A stretch of 64,000 nucleotides of DNA from contig JACRTY010000017.1 of the NCBI GenBank assembly GCA_014305025.1, positions 62,001 through 126,000 on the forward strand, given 5' to 3'. Shown piece by piece: positions 52,375 to 60,491 of this stretch (within the stretch, counting starts at the first letter, position 1; each line of letters starts with the position of its first letter). The notes beneath the pieces are model-generated. The model made no database searches. It saw only the letters and a list, made by a program, of their open reading frames with translations, and had not been told where the DNA came from. This stretch comes from Candidatus Nyctobacter psychrophilus (GTDB lineage Bacteria > Vulcanimicrobiota > Vulcanimicrobiia > Vulcanimicrobiales > Vulcanimicrobiaceae). A program made the position numbers and the translations under genes.

Positions 52375-52537
52375 TAGTGCTTGGCTGCGGAGATTTGCGT
52401 AAGAAGACCACGAAGGATTTTTGTCCGGATCGAGGAGCGAGGAGCGCAGAATGGCGAGTCATTTGAGCGACGAGCGACGATGAGCCGGGCAAAAAGACGA
52501 GTGGGATTCTTGCGCGAACCTCCGCAACCAAGCACTA
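52375..52537. repeat. Palindromic element, copy A
   Basis: Two arms, 52375-52405 and 52507-52537, are complementary at 27 of 31 positions. The stem resumes further in with TTTTTG and CCGG tracts (52418-52428 with 52485-52495). The 56-base loop contains CGAGGAGC at its left edge and CGACGA at its right. The right arm ends on the TAG stop codon of the gdh gene. It fills the gap between the HxlR gene and gdh. Confidence 0.7.
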
Positions 52538-53794
52538 TGCGTACACCCCGCGCAAGCGCATTGACGTCACGACGCGATCGATCGCCAGCATGTACGCGGC
52601 CGTTCGGAGCGGGATGTCGCGTAGTTGCGCCAGTTCCACGACGGCCCCGTAATGTTCTAGCATGACGTCGGCAAGCCGTTCGTTGACCTCCGATTCTTTC
52701 CAAAAGTAACCGGCCCGGTCTTGCGCCCATTCGAAATACGAAACCGTGACGCCGCCTGCGTTGGCGAGGATATCGGGGATGACGACGATGCCGCGTTGCG
52801 CGAAGATGTGATCGGCCTCGGGAGTCGTCGGCCCGTTCGCCCCTTCGACGATCAACTTCGCCGAAACATCGGCGGCGTTGGCGATCGTCAATTGCTTTTC
52901 AAGTGCCGCCGGAACGAGCACGTCGCACGGTAACTCGAGCAACGCTTCATTCGTGATGCGCTCGCCGCCGCGGTAGCCATCGAGCGAGGCGTGTTCCTGA
53001 GCGTACGCGATGGCACCGGCGACATCGATGCCCCGTTCGTTGTAGTACGCGCCCGTCACGTCCGAAATCGCAATCACCGTGCAGCCCGCGTCGACGAACA
53101 ATTTGGCAGCGATCGAACCGACGTTTCCGAAGCCTTGCACGACGATCTTCGCGCCCTTGGTTCCGATGCCCATGCGATGCATCTGCGCGAGCGCGACGAG
53201 CGATACGCCACGGCCGGTCGCTTCTACGCGGCCTTTGGAGCCGCCGATTTCCAGTGGTTTGCCGGTAACCACGCCCGGCACGTGTTCTCGTACGTGCATG
53301 CTATAGGTGTCCATGAACCATGCCATGATCTGGGCGGTCGTGCCGACGTCGGGGGCCGGCACGTCTTTGTCGGGACCGACGACTTCGACCAGTTCGGCTG
53401 CATAGCGGCGCGTGATGCGCTCCAGTTCGCCTTTGGAAAGCGTCGTCGGATCGCACGTAACCCCGCCCTTACCGCCGCCGAAGGGAAGATCGACGACGGC
53501 GCACTTCCAGGTCATCCAGAACGCCAGCGCCGTTACCTCGTCGAGCGTAACGCCGGGGTGAAAGCGTATTCCGCCCTTGGCCGGCCCGCGCGCAAAATTG
53601 TACTGCACGCGGTATCCGGTGAAGACTTCCATCTCGCCGTTGTCACGCGTGAACGGAATCGCAAAGATGATCTGCCGCGACGGTTTGGTGAGCAGCCGCC
53701 GGATTCCGGGATCGAGATCGAGCAACGCGGCCGCTTCATTGAAGTAGGCAATCGCGTCACCAAAAACCGAAACTTCACGCACAGCCGAAATCAT
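52535..53794 (-). CDS. gdhA: Glutamate dehydrogenase (Glu/Leu/Phe/Val family)
   Basis: A 419-residue NAD(P)-dependent enzyme interconverting glutamate and 2-oxoglutarate. 'GPAKGGIRFHPGVTLDEVTA' and 'CAVVDLPFGGGKGGVTCDP' carry the catalytic lysines. The Rossmann motif 'KIVVQGFGNVGSIAAKLFVD' follows. The family length is normal for the hexameric class. The stop codon lies in the right arm of palindromic element copy A. Confidence 0.95.
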   Translation of the reverse strand: MISAVREVSVFGDAIAYFNEAAALLDLDPGIRRLLTKPSRQIIFAIPFTRDNGEMEVFTGYRVQYNFARGPAKGGIRFHPGVTLDEVTALAFWMTWKCAVVDLPFGGGKGGVTCDPTTLSKGELERITRRYAAELVEVVGPDKDVPAPDVGTTAQIMAWFMDTYSMHVREHVPGVVTGKPLEIGGSKGRVEATGRGVSLVALAQMHRMGIGTKGAKIVVQGFGNVGSIAAKLFVDAGCTVIAISDVTGAYYNERGIDVAGAIAYAQEHASLDGYRGGERITNEALLELPCDVLVPAALEKQLTIANAADVSAKLIVEGANGPTTPEADHIFAQRGIVVIPDILANAGGVTVSYFEWAQDRAGYFWKESEVNERLADVMLEHYGAVVELAQLRDIPLRTAAYMLAIDRVVTSMRLRGVYA

Positions 53795-53849
53795 ACGTGG
53801 CCTTTACCCTGACACGCGAAAATTTCCCCCAGTTCCTCCGCTTCGGAGG

Positions 53850-53932
53850 GCTTCAACGTCCGGTTTCGCCCGTGGCGAGGAGCCTAGCGCGAACTACGCT
53901 ACGGCGCCATGGGCTACATCAGACGTTGAAGC
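53850..53932. repeat. Palindromic element, copy B
   Basis: GCTTCAACGTC (53850-53860) and GACGTTGAAGC (53922-53932) form a perfect 11-bp stem around a 61-base loop. The loop contains GTGGCGAGGAGCCTAGCG (53872-53889), identical to copy C. The right arm is the last codons of ychF before its stop. A separate small hairpin (53835-53849, CCTCCG-CTT-CGGAGG) follows on the ychF transcript. Confidence 0.7.
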
Positions 53933-55013
53933 GGAAGTTGACGACGTCGCCCTCCTGCATGACGTACTCCTTTCCCTCACTGCGCAGTAAGCCGGCCGCT
54001 CGAATCTCGTCCATCGTGCGGAGCCGCGCATAGTCCTCGAACGAAACGATCTCAGCCCGGATGAAACCGCGCTCGATGTCGGAGTGAATTTTTCCGGCTG
54101 CCTGCGGCGCTTTGGTTTGCCGCTCGATCGTCCACGCCCGAACCTCTTTTTCACCCGCCGTCAAGAACGTCATGAGTCCGAGCAGGTCATAACCGGAGAG
54201 GATCAACTGATCGAGTCCGCTGCGGTCGATGCCGAGTTCCGTGCGAAACGGCGCGGCATCCGTTTCATCCAGACCGGCCAGTTCGGCTTCGATCTTACCG
54301 CAGAAGGCGATGGCACGACTGCCTTCATCGTGAGCGAACGCGAACACGCTTTGCGCGAGCGGTCCCCGTTGGGATATCTGGGCTTCGTCGACGTTGGCGA
54401 CGTACAGCAACGGCTTAGCGGTCAACAAGAAGCTCTCACGCGCGAGCGCTCTTTCTGCGGATTCTGCGGGAAAGGAGCGAGCGGGGCTGCCTTCTTCGAG
54501 CGCTGCTCTAAGACGTTTGGCCGCAGCCAAGGTAGGCGCGACTTTTGGGACGACGCGGGCTTCGCGTTCGAGCCGCTCGATGCGTTTAGCAAGCGTCGCG
54601 AGATCGGCGAGCGCCATTTCGATGTTGACGATCGCGATGTCGCGTAGCGGTTCCGGCGCTCCCTCGACATGGATGACGTCGTCGTCTGCGAAGCAGCGCA
54701 CGACCATCGCCACGGCGTCCGCCTCACGAATGTGCGCAAGGAACGCGTTGCCCAGACCCGCACCGGCACTCGCGCCCCGCACCAGCCCCGCGATGTCGAC
54801 GAAGCGCATCGACGCATGGACGATTCGCTCGGTGCTCACGAGGTCCGCCAGCACGGCTAAACGATCGTCGGGCACGGGGACCTCTCCCACATTCGGCTCG
54901 ATCGTCGCGAACGGGTAGTTGGCGGCCAGCGCTTGCGCCGAACGGGTGAGCGCATTGAAGATCGTTGACTTCCCGACGTTGGGAAGGCCGACGATTCCGC
55001 ATGAGAGTGCCAA
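53919..55013 (-). CDS. ychF: Ribosome-binding ATPase YchF (Obg-like)
   Basis: A 364-residue P-loop ATPase of the Obg family. G1 is GLPNVGKST, 'RFVDIAGLVRGASAGAGLGN' is G3, and the altered G4 'YVANVDE' gives ATP preference. The C-terminal TGS domain ends 'VMQEGDVVNFRFNV'. The frame is open upstream, but TTG 55013 gives the universal family length and N-terminus ('LALSCGIVGLPNVGKST'). It diverges from the gene at 55074. Confidence 0.95.
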   Translation of the reverse strand: MALSCGIVGLPNVGKSTIFNALTRSAQALAANYPFATIEPNVGEVPVPDDRLAVLADLVSTERIVHASMRFVDIAGLVRGASAGAGLGNAFLAHIREADAVAMVVRCFADDDVIHVEGAPEPLRDIAIVNIEMALADLATLAKRIERLEREARVVPKVAPTLAAAKRLRAALEEGSPARSFPAESAERALARESFLLTAKPLLYVANVDEAQISQRGPLAQSVFAFAHDEGSRAIAFCGKIEAELAGLDETDAAPFRTELGIDRSGLDQLILSGYDLLGLMTFLTAGEKEVRAWTIERQTKAPQAAGKIHSDIERGFIRAEIVSFEDYARLRTMDEIRAAGLLRSEGKEYVMQEGDVVNFRFNV

Positions 55014-55073
55014 AGCGACGCTCGCGGTTCGTGCGCGGCAAGGAATCGTCCTGGACGCGTAGGATTTTGCCGT

Positions 55074-55547
55074 ATGCGCCAGATGAAGGTCGACAAGCTG
55101 GGGATTGATCTGTTGACCCATGACCCCGTGGTCATCCTCAAGGACCTGGAAGGCAAGCGCTATCTGCCCATCCTGATCGGGCCCTTCGAAGCGACCGCGA
55201 TCGCTCTGGCACTCGAAGGAACCGCCGTGCCGCGGCCGCTGTCGCACGATTTGATGCGCACGATGCTCGAGTCGCTGCACGGTTCCCTCGAACAAATCGT
55301 GATCCACGATATCAAGGAATCGACTTTTTTCGCCAAGCTGATCGTTCGGCAAAACGGCGACACGCAGGAGATCGATGCGCGGCCCTCCGACGGCATCGCG
55401 CTCGCCCTGCGCATGCAAGCGCCGATCTTCGTGTCCGACAAGATCGTCCTCGAGGAGACCGTCGTCGATAAGAAAACGGAAGCCGAAGAAAACGAACGCT
55501 TCAAGCAGTTCATCGAGGAACTCAAGCCGAGCGACTTCAAAGAGTAG
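55074..55547 (+). CDS. Bifunctional-nuclease-family protein (BFN/DUF151)
   Basis: A 157-residue BFN/DUF151 protein: 'VVILKDLEGKRYLPILIGPF', 'EATAIALALEGTAVPRPLSH', 'DARPSDGIALALRM'. Members have been linked to DNase/RNase activity and stress, but the biochemical role in bacteria is poorly settled. The tail is acidic. It overlaps mtnP by one base (TAGTG). Confidence 0.88.
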   Translation: MRQMKVDKLGIDLLTHDPVVILKDLEGKRYLPILIGPFEATAIALALEGTAVPRPLSHDLMRTMLESLHGSLEQIVIHDIKESTFFAKLIVRQNGDTQEIDARPSDGIALALRMQAPIFVSDKIVLEETVVDKKTEAEENERFKQFIEELKPSDFKE

Positions 55548-56341
55548 TGCCGTCTGAGCAAGCCGAGATCGGAATCTTCGGCGGGTCCGGTTTCTACTCG
55601 TTGCTGGAGAACGCGCGCGACGTTTGGGTTGAGACGCCGTATGGTCTGCCGAGCGACCGGGTTGCGCTGGGTGAAATCGCGGGCAAGCGCATCGCGTTCT
55701 TGGCGCGCCACGGGCGCGACCATCGCTTTCCGCCGCACGCGATCAATTATCGCGCCAACCTGTGGGCGATGAAGCAGTTGGGGGTCACGCGCATCATCGG
55801 ACCGACCGCCAGTGGCTCACTGCGGCGTGAGATCGAACCCGAGCACATGGTCGTCGCGGATCAAGTCGTCGACCGAACGGCGGGCCGGAAAGACACCTTC
55901 TATGACGGACCGATCACGACGCACGTCAGCTTCGCCGACCCATACTGTCCGCAAATGCGCCGCATCGCTGCCGCCGCGCTGCAAAGCCTCGGCATCACGG
56001 TCCACGAAGGCGGAACGATCGTCGTCATTTCCGGACCGCGTTTCTCGACGCGGGCCGAATCCAAGTGGTATCAAGATGCAGGCTGGGACGTGATCAACAT
56101 GACGCAATACCCCGAGTGCTATCTGGCCCGTGAACTCGAAATGTGCTACGTGAACATTTCGCTGATTACCGACTACGACGTGGGGTTGCCCGGTGCGCCG
56201 CCCGTCACGCACGCAGCGGTGCTCCAGGTGCTCGCGCGCAACAACGAGCGCATCAAGACCGCAATCGCCGAGATCGCCCGCACCACTCCCGGCGAGCGCA
56301 CCTGCAATTGCGGCCGCGCGCTCGGCGCGGCGCGCGCATGA
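55547..56341 (+). CDS. mtnP: S-methyl-5'-thioadenosine phosphorylase
   Basis: A 264-residue purine-nucleoside phosphorylase-family enzyme that splits methylthioadenosine for methionine salvage. 'GIFGGSGFY', 'FLARHGRDHRFPPHAINYRA', 'GTIVVISGPRFSTRAESK' and 'NMTQYPECYLAREL' are all family motifs. GTG start. It could also act on 5'-deoxyadenosine formed by the radical SAM enzymes here; that is an inference. Its stop overlaps the next gene by four bases. Confidence 0.93.
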   Translation: MPSEQAEIGIFGGSGFYSLLENARDVWVETPYGLPSDRVALGEIAGKRIAFLARHGRDHRFPPHAINYRANLWAMKQLGVTRIIGPTASGSLRREIEPEHMVVADQVVDRTAGRKDTFYDGPITTHVSFADPYCPQMRRIAAAALQSLGITVHEGGTIVVISGPRFSTRAESKWYQDAGWDVINMTQYPECYLARELEMCYVNISLITDYDVGLPGAPPVTHAAVLQVLARNNERIKTAIAEIARTTPGERTCNCGRALGAARA

Positions 56342-57084
56342 TGCGCCGCGCGGGAAAAACCGATCTCGGCAGCTACCTGCGCGCGTTCCCACTGCTGGTT
56401 CGGCATCCGCAGATCGCACTTGCGCCGTTCGTCGCCGGAGTCGCGCAGGCGTTGCTGTTTCGCGTGCTGCCCGGCAACGGCGGCGGGTCGGGTTTTCTCG
56501 GGTCGGCGAATTCGAGTATCGCCGGGCTCGCAGCGCAGTTGATCGGATTCTTCGGATTCGCGGTTGCGCTCATCGTCGCGGACACCGCCTGGCGCCGCGA
56601 GCGCGCGCCGTTCGATGATGCCTGGGAAGAAGCGCGCCGTAAAGCCGGCGACATACTCATGGCCGCAATCGGCTTCGGATTCGTGGTCTATATCGCTGGG
56701 CTGCTCGGTTCGTTCATCCCACTCGCCGGCCCGCTCGTACTCGGGCTGCTCGCGCTCTTCTTTTTCATCTACACGTTGCCCGCGGCCGCGGTTGGCGGCG
56801 TACCGGGGGGCGCCGCTCTGCAGATTTCGGTGGAACGCGCACGGGCAGCGCCCTTACCCACCGCCCTCGTGACGGCCATCTACATCGCCGGCATTTTGTA
56901 CATACCGGCCGTCGTGGTCGGTGCGGTCCAGGCGCCGCTGCTCTCCGGCAATCTACCCGCCCCAGACATCATTGCGATTCTGGTCAGCGCCGCCGTGCGA
57001 GCCGTGTGCTCCGGTTACGTCGCTCTCGTGCTGGCGAAGACGTACGCCGACCTCTCCTACGGCCGCTCATCGGCTCGGTGGTGA
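56338..57084 (+). CDS. Multi-spanning membrane protein of unknown function
   Basis: A 248-residue protein with about five membrane segments and the N-terminal 'LGSYLRAFPLLVRHPQIALA', similar in arrangement to membrane proteins that cluster with Yip1-like families, though I cannot assign one. ATG 56338 overlaps the mtnP stop. It ends four bases before the convergent holB stop. Confidence 0.65.
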   Translation: MMRRAGKTDLGSYLRAFPLLVRHPQIALAPFVAGVAQALLFRVLPGNGGGSGFLGSANSSIAGLAAQLIGFFGFAVALIVADTAWRRERAPFDDAWEEARRKAGDILMAAIGFGFVVYIAGLLGSFIPLAGPLVLGLLALFFFIYTLPAAAVGGVPGGAALQISVERARAAPLPTALVTAIYIAGILYIPAVVVGAVQAPLLSGNLPAPDIIAILVSAAVRAVCSGYVALVLAKTYADLSYGRSSARW

Positions 57085-57088
57085 CCAT

Positions 57089-58108
57089 CTAGCGCGGCGC
57101 CAGTTGCATGCGCAGGTGATCGACGACGAGTCCGGCGGACACGTTGGTTCGGGCGAGGCGTTCGCTTTCGGCGGCCCCGGCGAGGAGTGCGACGAGCGCG
57201 CTTGGGTTGCGAGCCGGTAGGCGCGCGAACCGTTCCCGTTGATCGGCTGCGAGCAACGTTGTCCTTTCGCCCCCGAGCGTGAGCGCGGCCCAATCGCGCG
57301 CGGCCGTGCGCACGATTTCGATGAGGTCGAGCACGACGGCGCGCTTTTGCGCTCCGTTGAGGCTGCGGTCGTCGAGCCTTAAAAATCCGCCGTCGGGGCG
57401 TTCGCCGCTTGCCGCATGCGCAAACCACGCGAAGGCCGCCTCACGAAAACCACTTGCATCATCGTCGAGGATCGAACGCGCGCGCGTAATGCTGCCCAGT
57501 GCGACTTCGGCAGCCAGGCGCGCTTTGTCGCCGGCAATGCCGTCGGCGACGAGAACGCTTGCGACGTCGGCTGCGGACAACGGCGAGAATGCCACCTCGA
57601 CGAGACGCGAGCGGATTGTCGGCAGGAGCGATCCCGGCGCGTCGCTCGTGAGGAAGACGACGACGCCCCCAGGCGGCTCTTCGAAGAACTTCAGTAAGGC
57701 ATTGGCCGCTTCGTGCGTCGCGAACGCGACGTCGCCGAGCAACACGATGCGATACCGGCTGCGGTAGCCGTGCAGCGACAGCTCGCGCACTAGATCGCGC
57801 GCCGAAAACTCCGCATCGTGCTGGGCGCTCCCGCCCTCTTTGCCGATTTTGATCGTCGCCTCGGATTCCACGAAGTCGGGATGCGTCCGCGCGGCAAACA
57901 GACGACAGGACGGACACCGTTCGCAGTACCCGAGCAGCGCCGTTTTCGGGGCCTCACACAGCAGCGATTGGGCGAGACGGCGGGCAAACGTCTTCTTCCC
58001 GACGCCGGCCGGTCCGCTGAAGAGGTATGCGTGGCCGATGCGCTCCAGCCGCGAAAAGAATGCGAGCGGCGCGCGCGCGCCGACAACGCCGAAAACGCCG
58101 TCGCTCAC
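57089..58108 (-). CDS. holB: DNA polymerase III delta' subunit
   Basis: A clamp-loader ATPase subunit of 339 residues, from GTG 58108. 'HAYLFSGPAGVGKKTFARRL' is the P-loop, 'YCERCPSCRLF' the zinc module, 'LLKFFEEPPGGVVVFLTSDA' the sensor region. 'LPTIRSRLVEVAFSPL' is also typical. The start overlaps the tmk stop by four bases (GTGA). The C-terminal domain is weakly conserved, as usual. Confidence 0.9.
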   Translation of the reverse strand: MSDGVFGVVGARAPLAFFSRLERIGHAYLFSGPAGVGKKTFARRLAQSLLCEAPKTALLGYCERCPSCRLFAARTHPDFVESEATIKIGKEGGSAQHDAEFSARDLVRELSLHGYRSRYRIVLLGDVAFATHEAANALLKFFEEPPGGVVVFLTSDAPGSLLPTIRSRLVEVAFSPLSAADVASVLVADGIAGDKARLAAEVALGSITRARSILDDDASGFREAAFAWFAHAASGERPDGGFLRLDDRSLNGAQKRAVVLDLIEIVRTAARDWAALTLGGERTTLLAADQRERFARLPARNPSALVALLAGAAESERLARTNVSAGLVVDHLRMQLAPR

Positions 58109-58743
58109 GTTGGGAGCGCGCACTGCGCAACGACCGCCTGCCAAGCGGCGTCGCACAGAGCCTCCGGTTCGAGCGTGCCGTCGAGCGTGACGATCCTCGT
58201 GTCCTGGCGTGCGAGGTCGAGATATCCGTCCCGAACGCGCTCATGGAAGGCGGCGCTTTCGCGTTCGAGTCGATCCTGCGCTTCCCCGGTCGCGACGGCG
58301 CGCGCGCGTACGCGGCTACGCGATACGTCGACCGAAACGTCGACGAGCAAGGTGAGGTCGGGATAGCGTCCGCGCGTGGCCAACGCGATGAGTCCGCGCA
58401 GCGTTTCCTGCGGCACGCCGCGTCCGTAACCCTGATAGGCGAGCGTTGCAGCGGCAAACCGGTCGCACAGGACTGACCGTCCCGCCGCGAGCGCCGGCTC
58501 GATCACTTCGCTCACGTGCTGCGCGCGCGCAGCACTGACGATCAGCGCTTCGGCCAGCGGATCGATCGCCAGATCGGGGGCCGTGAAGACATCGCGCAGC
58601 CGCTCACCGAGCGCCGTTCCGCCGGGCTCACGCGTGACGACGACGTCACGACCGCGCTCACGCATCCGCGCCGCCAGCCCCGCGAGCAACGTCGACTTTC
58701 CGCTGCCCTCGATTCCCTCGATGCAGATGAAACGGGGCCCTAC
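58105..58743 (-). CDS. tmk: Thymidylate kinase with unresolved start codon
   Basis: Tmk phosphorylates dTMP. The P-loop region 'FICIEGIEGSGKSTLLAGLA' is intact, followed by 'TREPGGTALGERLRDVF', 'LCDRFAAATLAYQGYGRGV' and 'RYPDLTLLVDV'. The first ATG/GTG/TTG in frame is TTG 58689, inside the P-loop and too late. Upstream the frame is open without a standard start for at least 40 codons and overlaps the preceding gene. I placed the 5' end at the GTA next to that gene's stop, where the family start should be. A non-standard start or a base error is likely. Confidence 0.85.
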   Translation of the reverse strand, partial: VGPRFICIEGIEGSGKSTLLAGLAARMRERGRDVVVTREPGGTALGERLRDVFTAPDLAIDPLAEALIVSAARAQHVSEVIEPALAAGRSVLCDRFAAATLAYQGYGRGVPQETLRGLIALATRGRYPDLTLLVDVSVDVSRSRVRARAVATGEAQDRLERESAAFHERVRDGYLDLARQDTRIVTLDGTLEPEALCDAAWQAVVAQCALPT

Positions 58744-60359
58744 GCGGACGCTCCCGTACCGTACGGTAGGTCGTTGCCGCGAAAAAAGAGCACGCGCCGA
58801 TTGGGCTCCATGCCGGTGCTGCGCGACATGACGCGGTGCTGTTCGGCCAGCTGATGCTGCATGCGCCGAACATACGACGTCTGCGGCGTCAATTCAACCG
58901 GGCGGTTGTCGAGCAACACCTTATAGATCGCTTCACTCGCTTCGCGCAGCGCAACTTCCTCGGTATCGATCGAGGGCAACGCGAAGATGTCTTTGAGTGC
59001 GTGCATGATCTGCGCCGTCGTATTCGTTTTGATTGAATAGATCGGCACGTTCTCGCTTGCGATCGACGTCAGTTTTTCCGACTCCTTACGCTCGAGCGAC
59101 TTGAGGGTCAGCACGACGTCGGCCTCGTCCCATTTGCGCGCGATCGATGCATTGACGCCCAAGTTCTGCACGGCGCGCTCGATCTTATTGCGCGAAACAC
59201 CATAGGGGAAGAGCGCAACGTGCTTACCTTCGCGCTCCTCTCGGCGCTGGTCCAATTCACCGCTGCCGATGGCCGCGGCAAACTCGCTCTCGGCAGCCGT
59301 CGTTCGCTGGTAAGCGGGAGCGGTGCGCTTGGAGACGACGATGGGAACGGCTTGCTGCAGCACCTGCACACCGCCCGACGTCCGCAAGCGGACTTCGGGT
59401 TGGGGCTGATAACCGCGCAGCAGCGCATCGACCGTTTCCGCGACGTTCTGATAGATCGAGAGACGGTTGCGATCGTTGATTTCAATGAGCACGTCGAAGG
59501 TCGGGGGCGCCTTGCGCTCGAGGACCGTTTTGCGGGTACCCCGGCGGCGCGCTTCTTCGTCGGAAAGCGTCACGGTGCTGATGCCGCCGACCAAGTCGGA
59601 GAGCGTCGGATTCATGAGCAGGTTTTCGAGCGTGCGGCCGTGCGCCGTACCGATCAACTGCACGCCGCGTTCGGCGATCGTGCCCGCGGCGCTCGCCTCC
59701 GCTTCGGTCCCGATCTCGTCGATGACGATCACTTCGGGCATGTGGTTCTCGACCGCTTCGACCATTACGTTGTGCTGCAGCGCGGCATCGGCGACTTGCA
59801 TGCGCCGCGCATGACCGATGCCGGGATGCGGAATGTCGCCGTCGCCGCCGATTTCGTTGGAGGTGTCGACGATGACGACGCGCTTGCGGTCGTCCGAGAG
59901 CACGCGGGCGCACTCGCGCAGGATCGTCGTCTTGCCCACGCCCGGCGCCCCGAGCAAGCAGATTGACGTTCCGCTGCGCACGACGTCGAGGATGATGTCG
60001 ACCGTGCCGACAAGTGCCCGACCCACCCGGCAGGTGAGGCCGACGATCTTCCCCGCGCGGTTGCGAATGGCCGAGACGCGATGCAGCGTCTGTTCGATGC
60101 CCGCCCGGTTATCGCTGCCGAACGCCGAGAGCCGCGCGCTGACGTGCGCGAGGTCCTCGAACGTGACGTTCGTCTCCGCGAGAAACACGAAGTCGTCGGG
60201 GAAGCGCGCCTCGGGCGGCCGCCCCAAGTCGAGCACGACTTCGATCAGCGCTTCCAGATTGGGCAGCCGCACGAGCGCTTGCCTGATCGGAAGCGGAAAG
60301 ATGTCGAGGAGCTGGGTGAGTTCCCAGTGCGATGAGACGGACTCGGCTTTAACGGCCAA
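58740..60359 (-). CDS. AAA ATPase with C-terminal R3H-like region (SpoIIIAA/Ycf45-like)
   Basis: A 539-residue protein resembling SpoIIIAA and the cyanobacterial/plastid Ycf45 family. The AAA core has 'SICLLGAPGVGKTTILRECA', 'VVIVDTSNEIGGDGDIPHPG', 'HMPEVIVIDEIGTEAEASAA' and 'GTAHGRTLENLLMNPTL'. The C-terminal half ('LFPYGVSRNKIERAVQNLGV' to 'SIDTEEVALREASEAIYKVL') looks like the R3H-associated nucleic-acid-binding part. Function in non-sporulating bacteria is unclear. It overlaps the tmk region. Confidence 0.85.
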   Translation of the reverse strand: MAVKAESVSSHWELTQLLDIFPLPIRQALVRLPNLEALIEVVLDLGRPPEARFPDDFVFLAETNVTFEDLAHVSARLSAFGSDNRAGIEQTLHRVSAIRNRAGKIVGLTCRVGRALVGTVDIILDVVRSGTSICLLGAPGVGKTTILRECARVLSDDRKRVVIVDTSNEIGGDGDIPHPGIGHARRMQVADAALQHNVMVEAVENHMPEVIVIDEIGTEAEASAAGTIAERGVQLIGTAHGRTLENLLMNPTLSDLVGGISTVTLSDEEARRRGTRKTVLERKAPPTFDVLIEINDRNRLSIYQNVAETVDALLRGYQPQPEVRLRTSGGVQVLQQAVPIVVSKRTAPAYQRTTAAESEFAAAIGSGELDQRREEREGKHVALFPYGVSRNKIERAVQNLGVNASIARKWDEADVVLTLKSLERKESEKLTSIASENVPIYSIKTNTTAQIMHALKDIFALPSIDTEEVALREASEAIYKVLLDNRPVELTPQTSYVRRMQHQLAEQHRVMSRSTGMEPNRRVLFFRGNDLPYGTGASA

Positions 60360-60491
60360 TGCGCATCCTCGTCGAGACGTCGGTCGGTGCCGGGATTAGT
60401 CCGCTAGGCGAACCGCGGCGGTGACCGTTCCAGCGGCGGTTCGGGAGCCGCAAAGTACGACCCTTGGAAGCAACGAGCGAATCATGACAGA
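60360..60491. other. Intergenic region with a short hairpin
   Basis: 132 bases between the decarboxylase and the R3H ATPase. CGAACCGC (60409-60416) pairs with GCGGTTCG (60436-60443) across a 19-base loop. No U-tract. It may mark the end of the decarboxylase transcript. No gene is visible. Confidence 0.4.

Noticed and set aside
55547-56341. mtnP as the missing futalosine hydrolase of the menaquinone pathway.
   Set aside because: Its motifs are those of methylthioadenosine phosphorylase, and it lies 52 kb from the mqn genes. Nothing ties it to futalosine.
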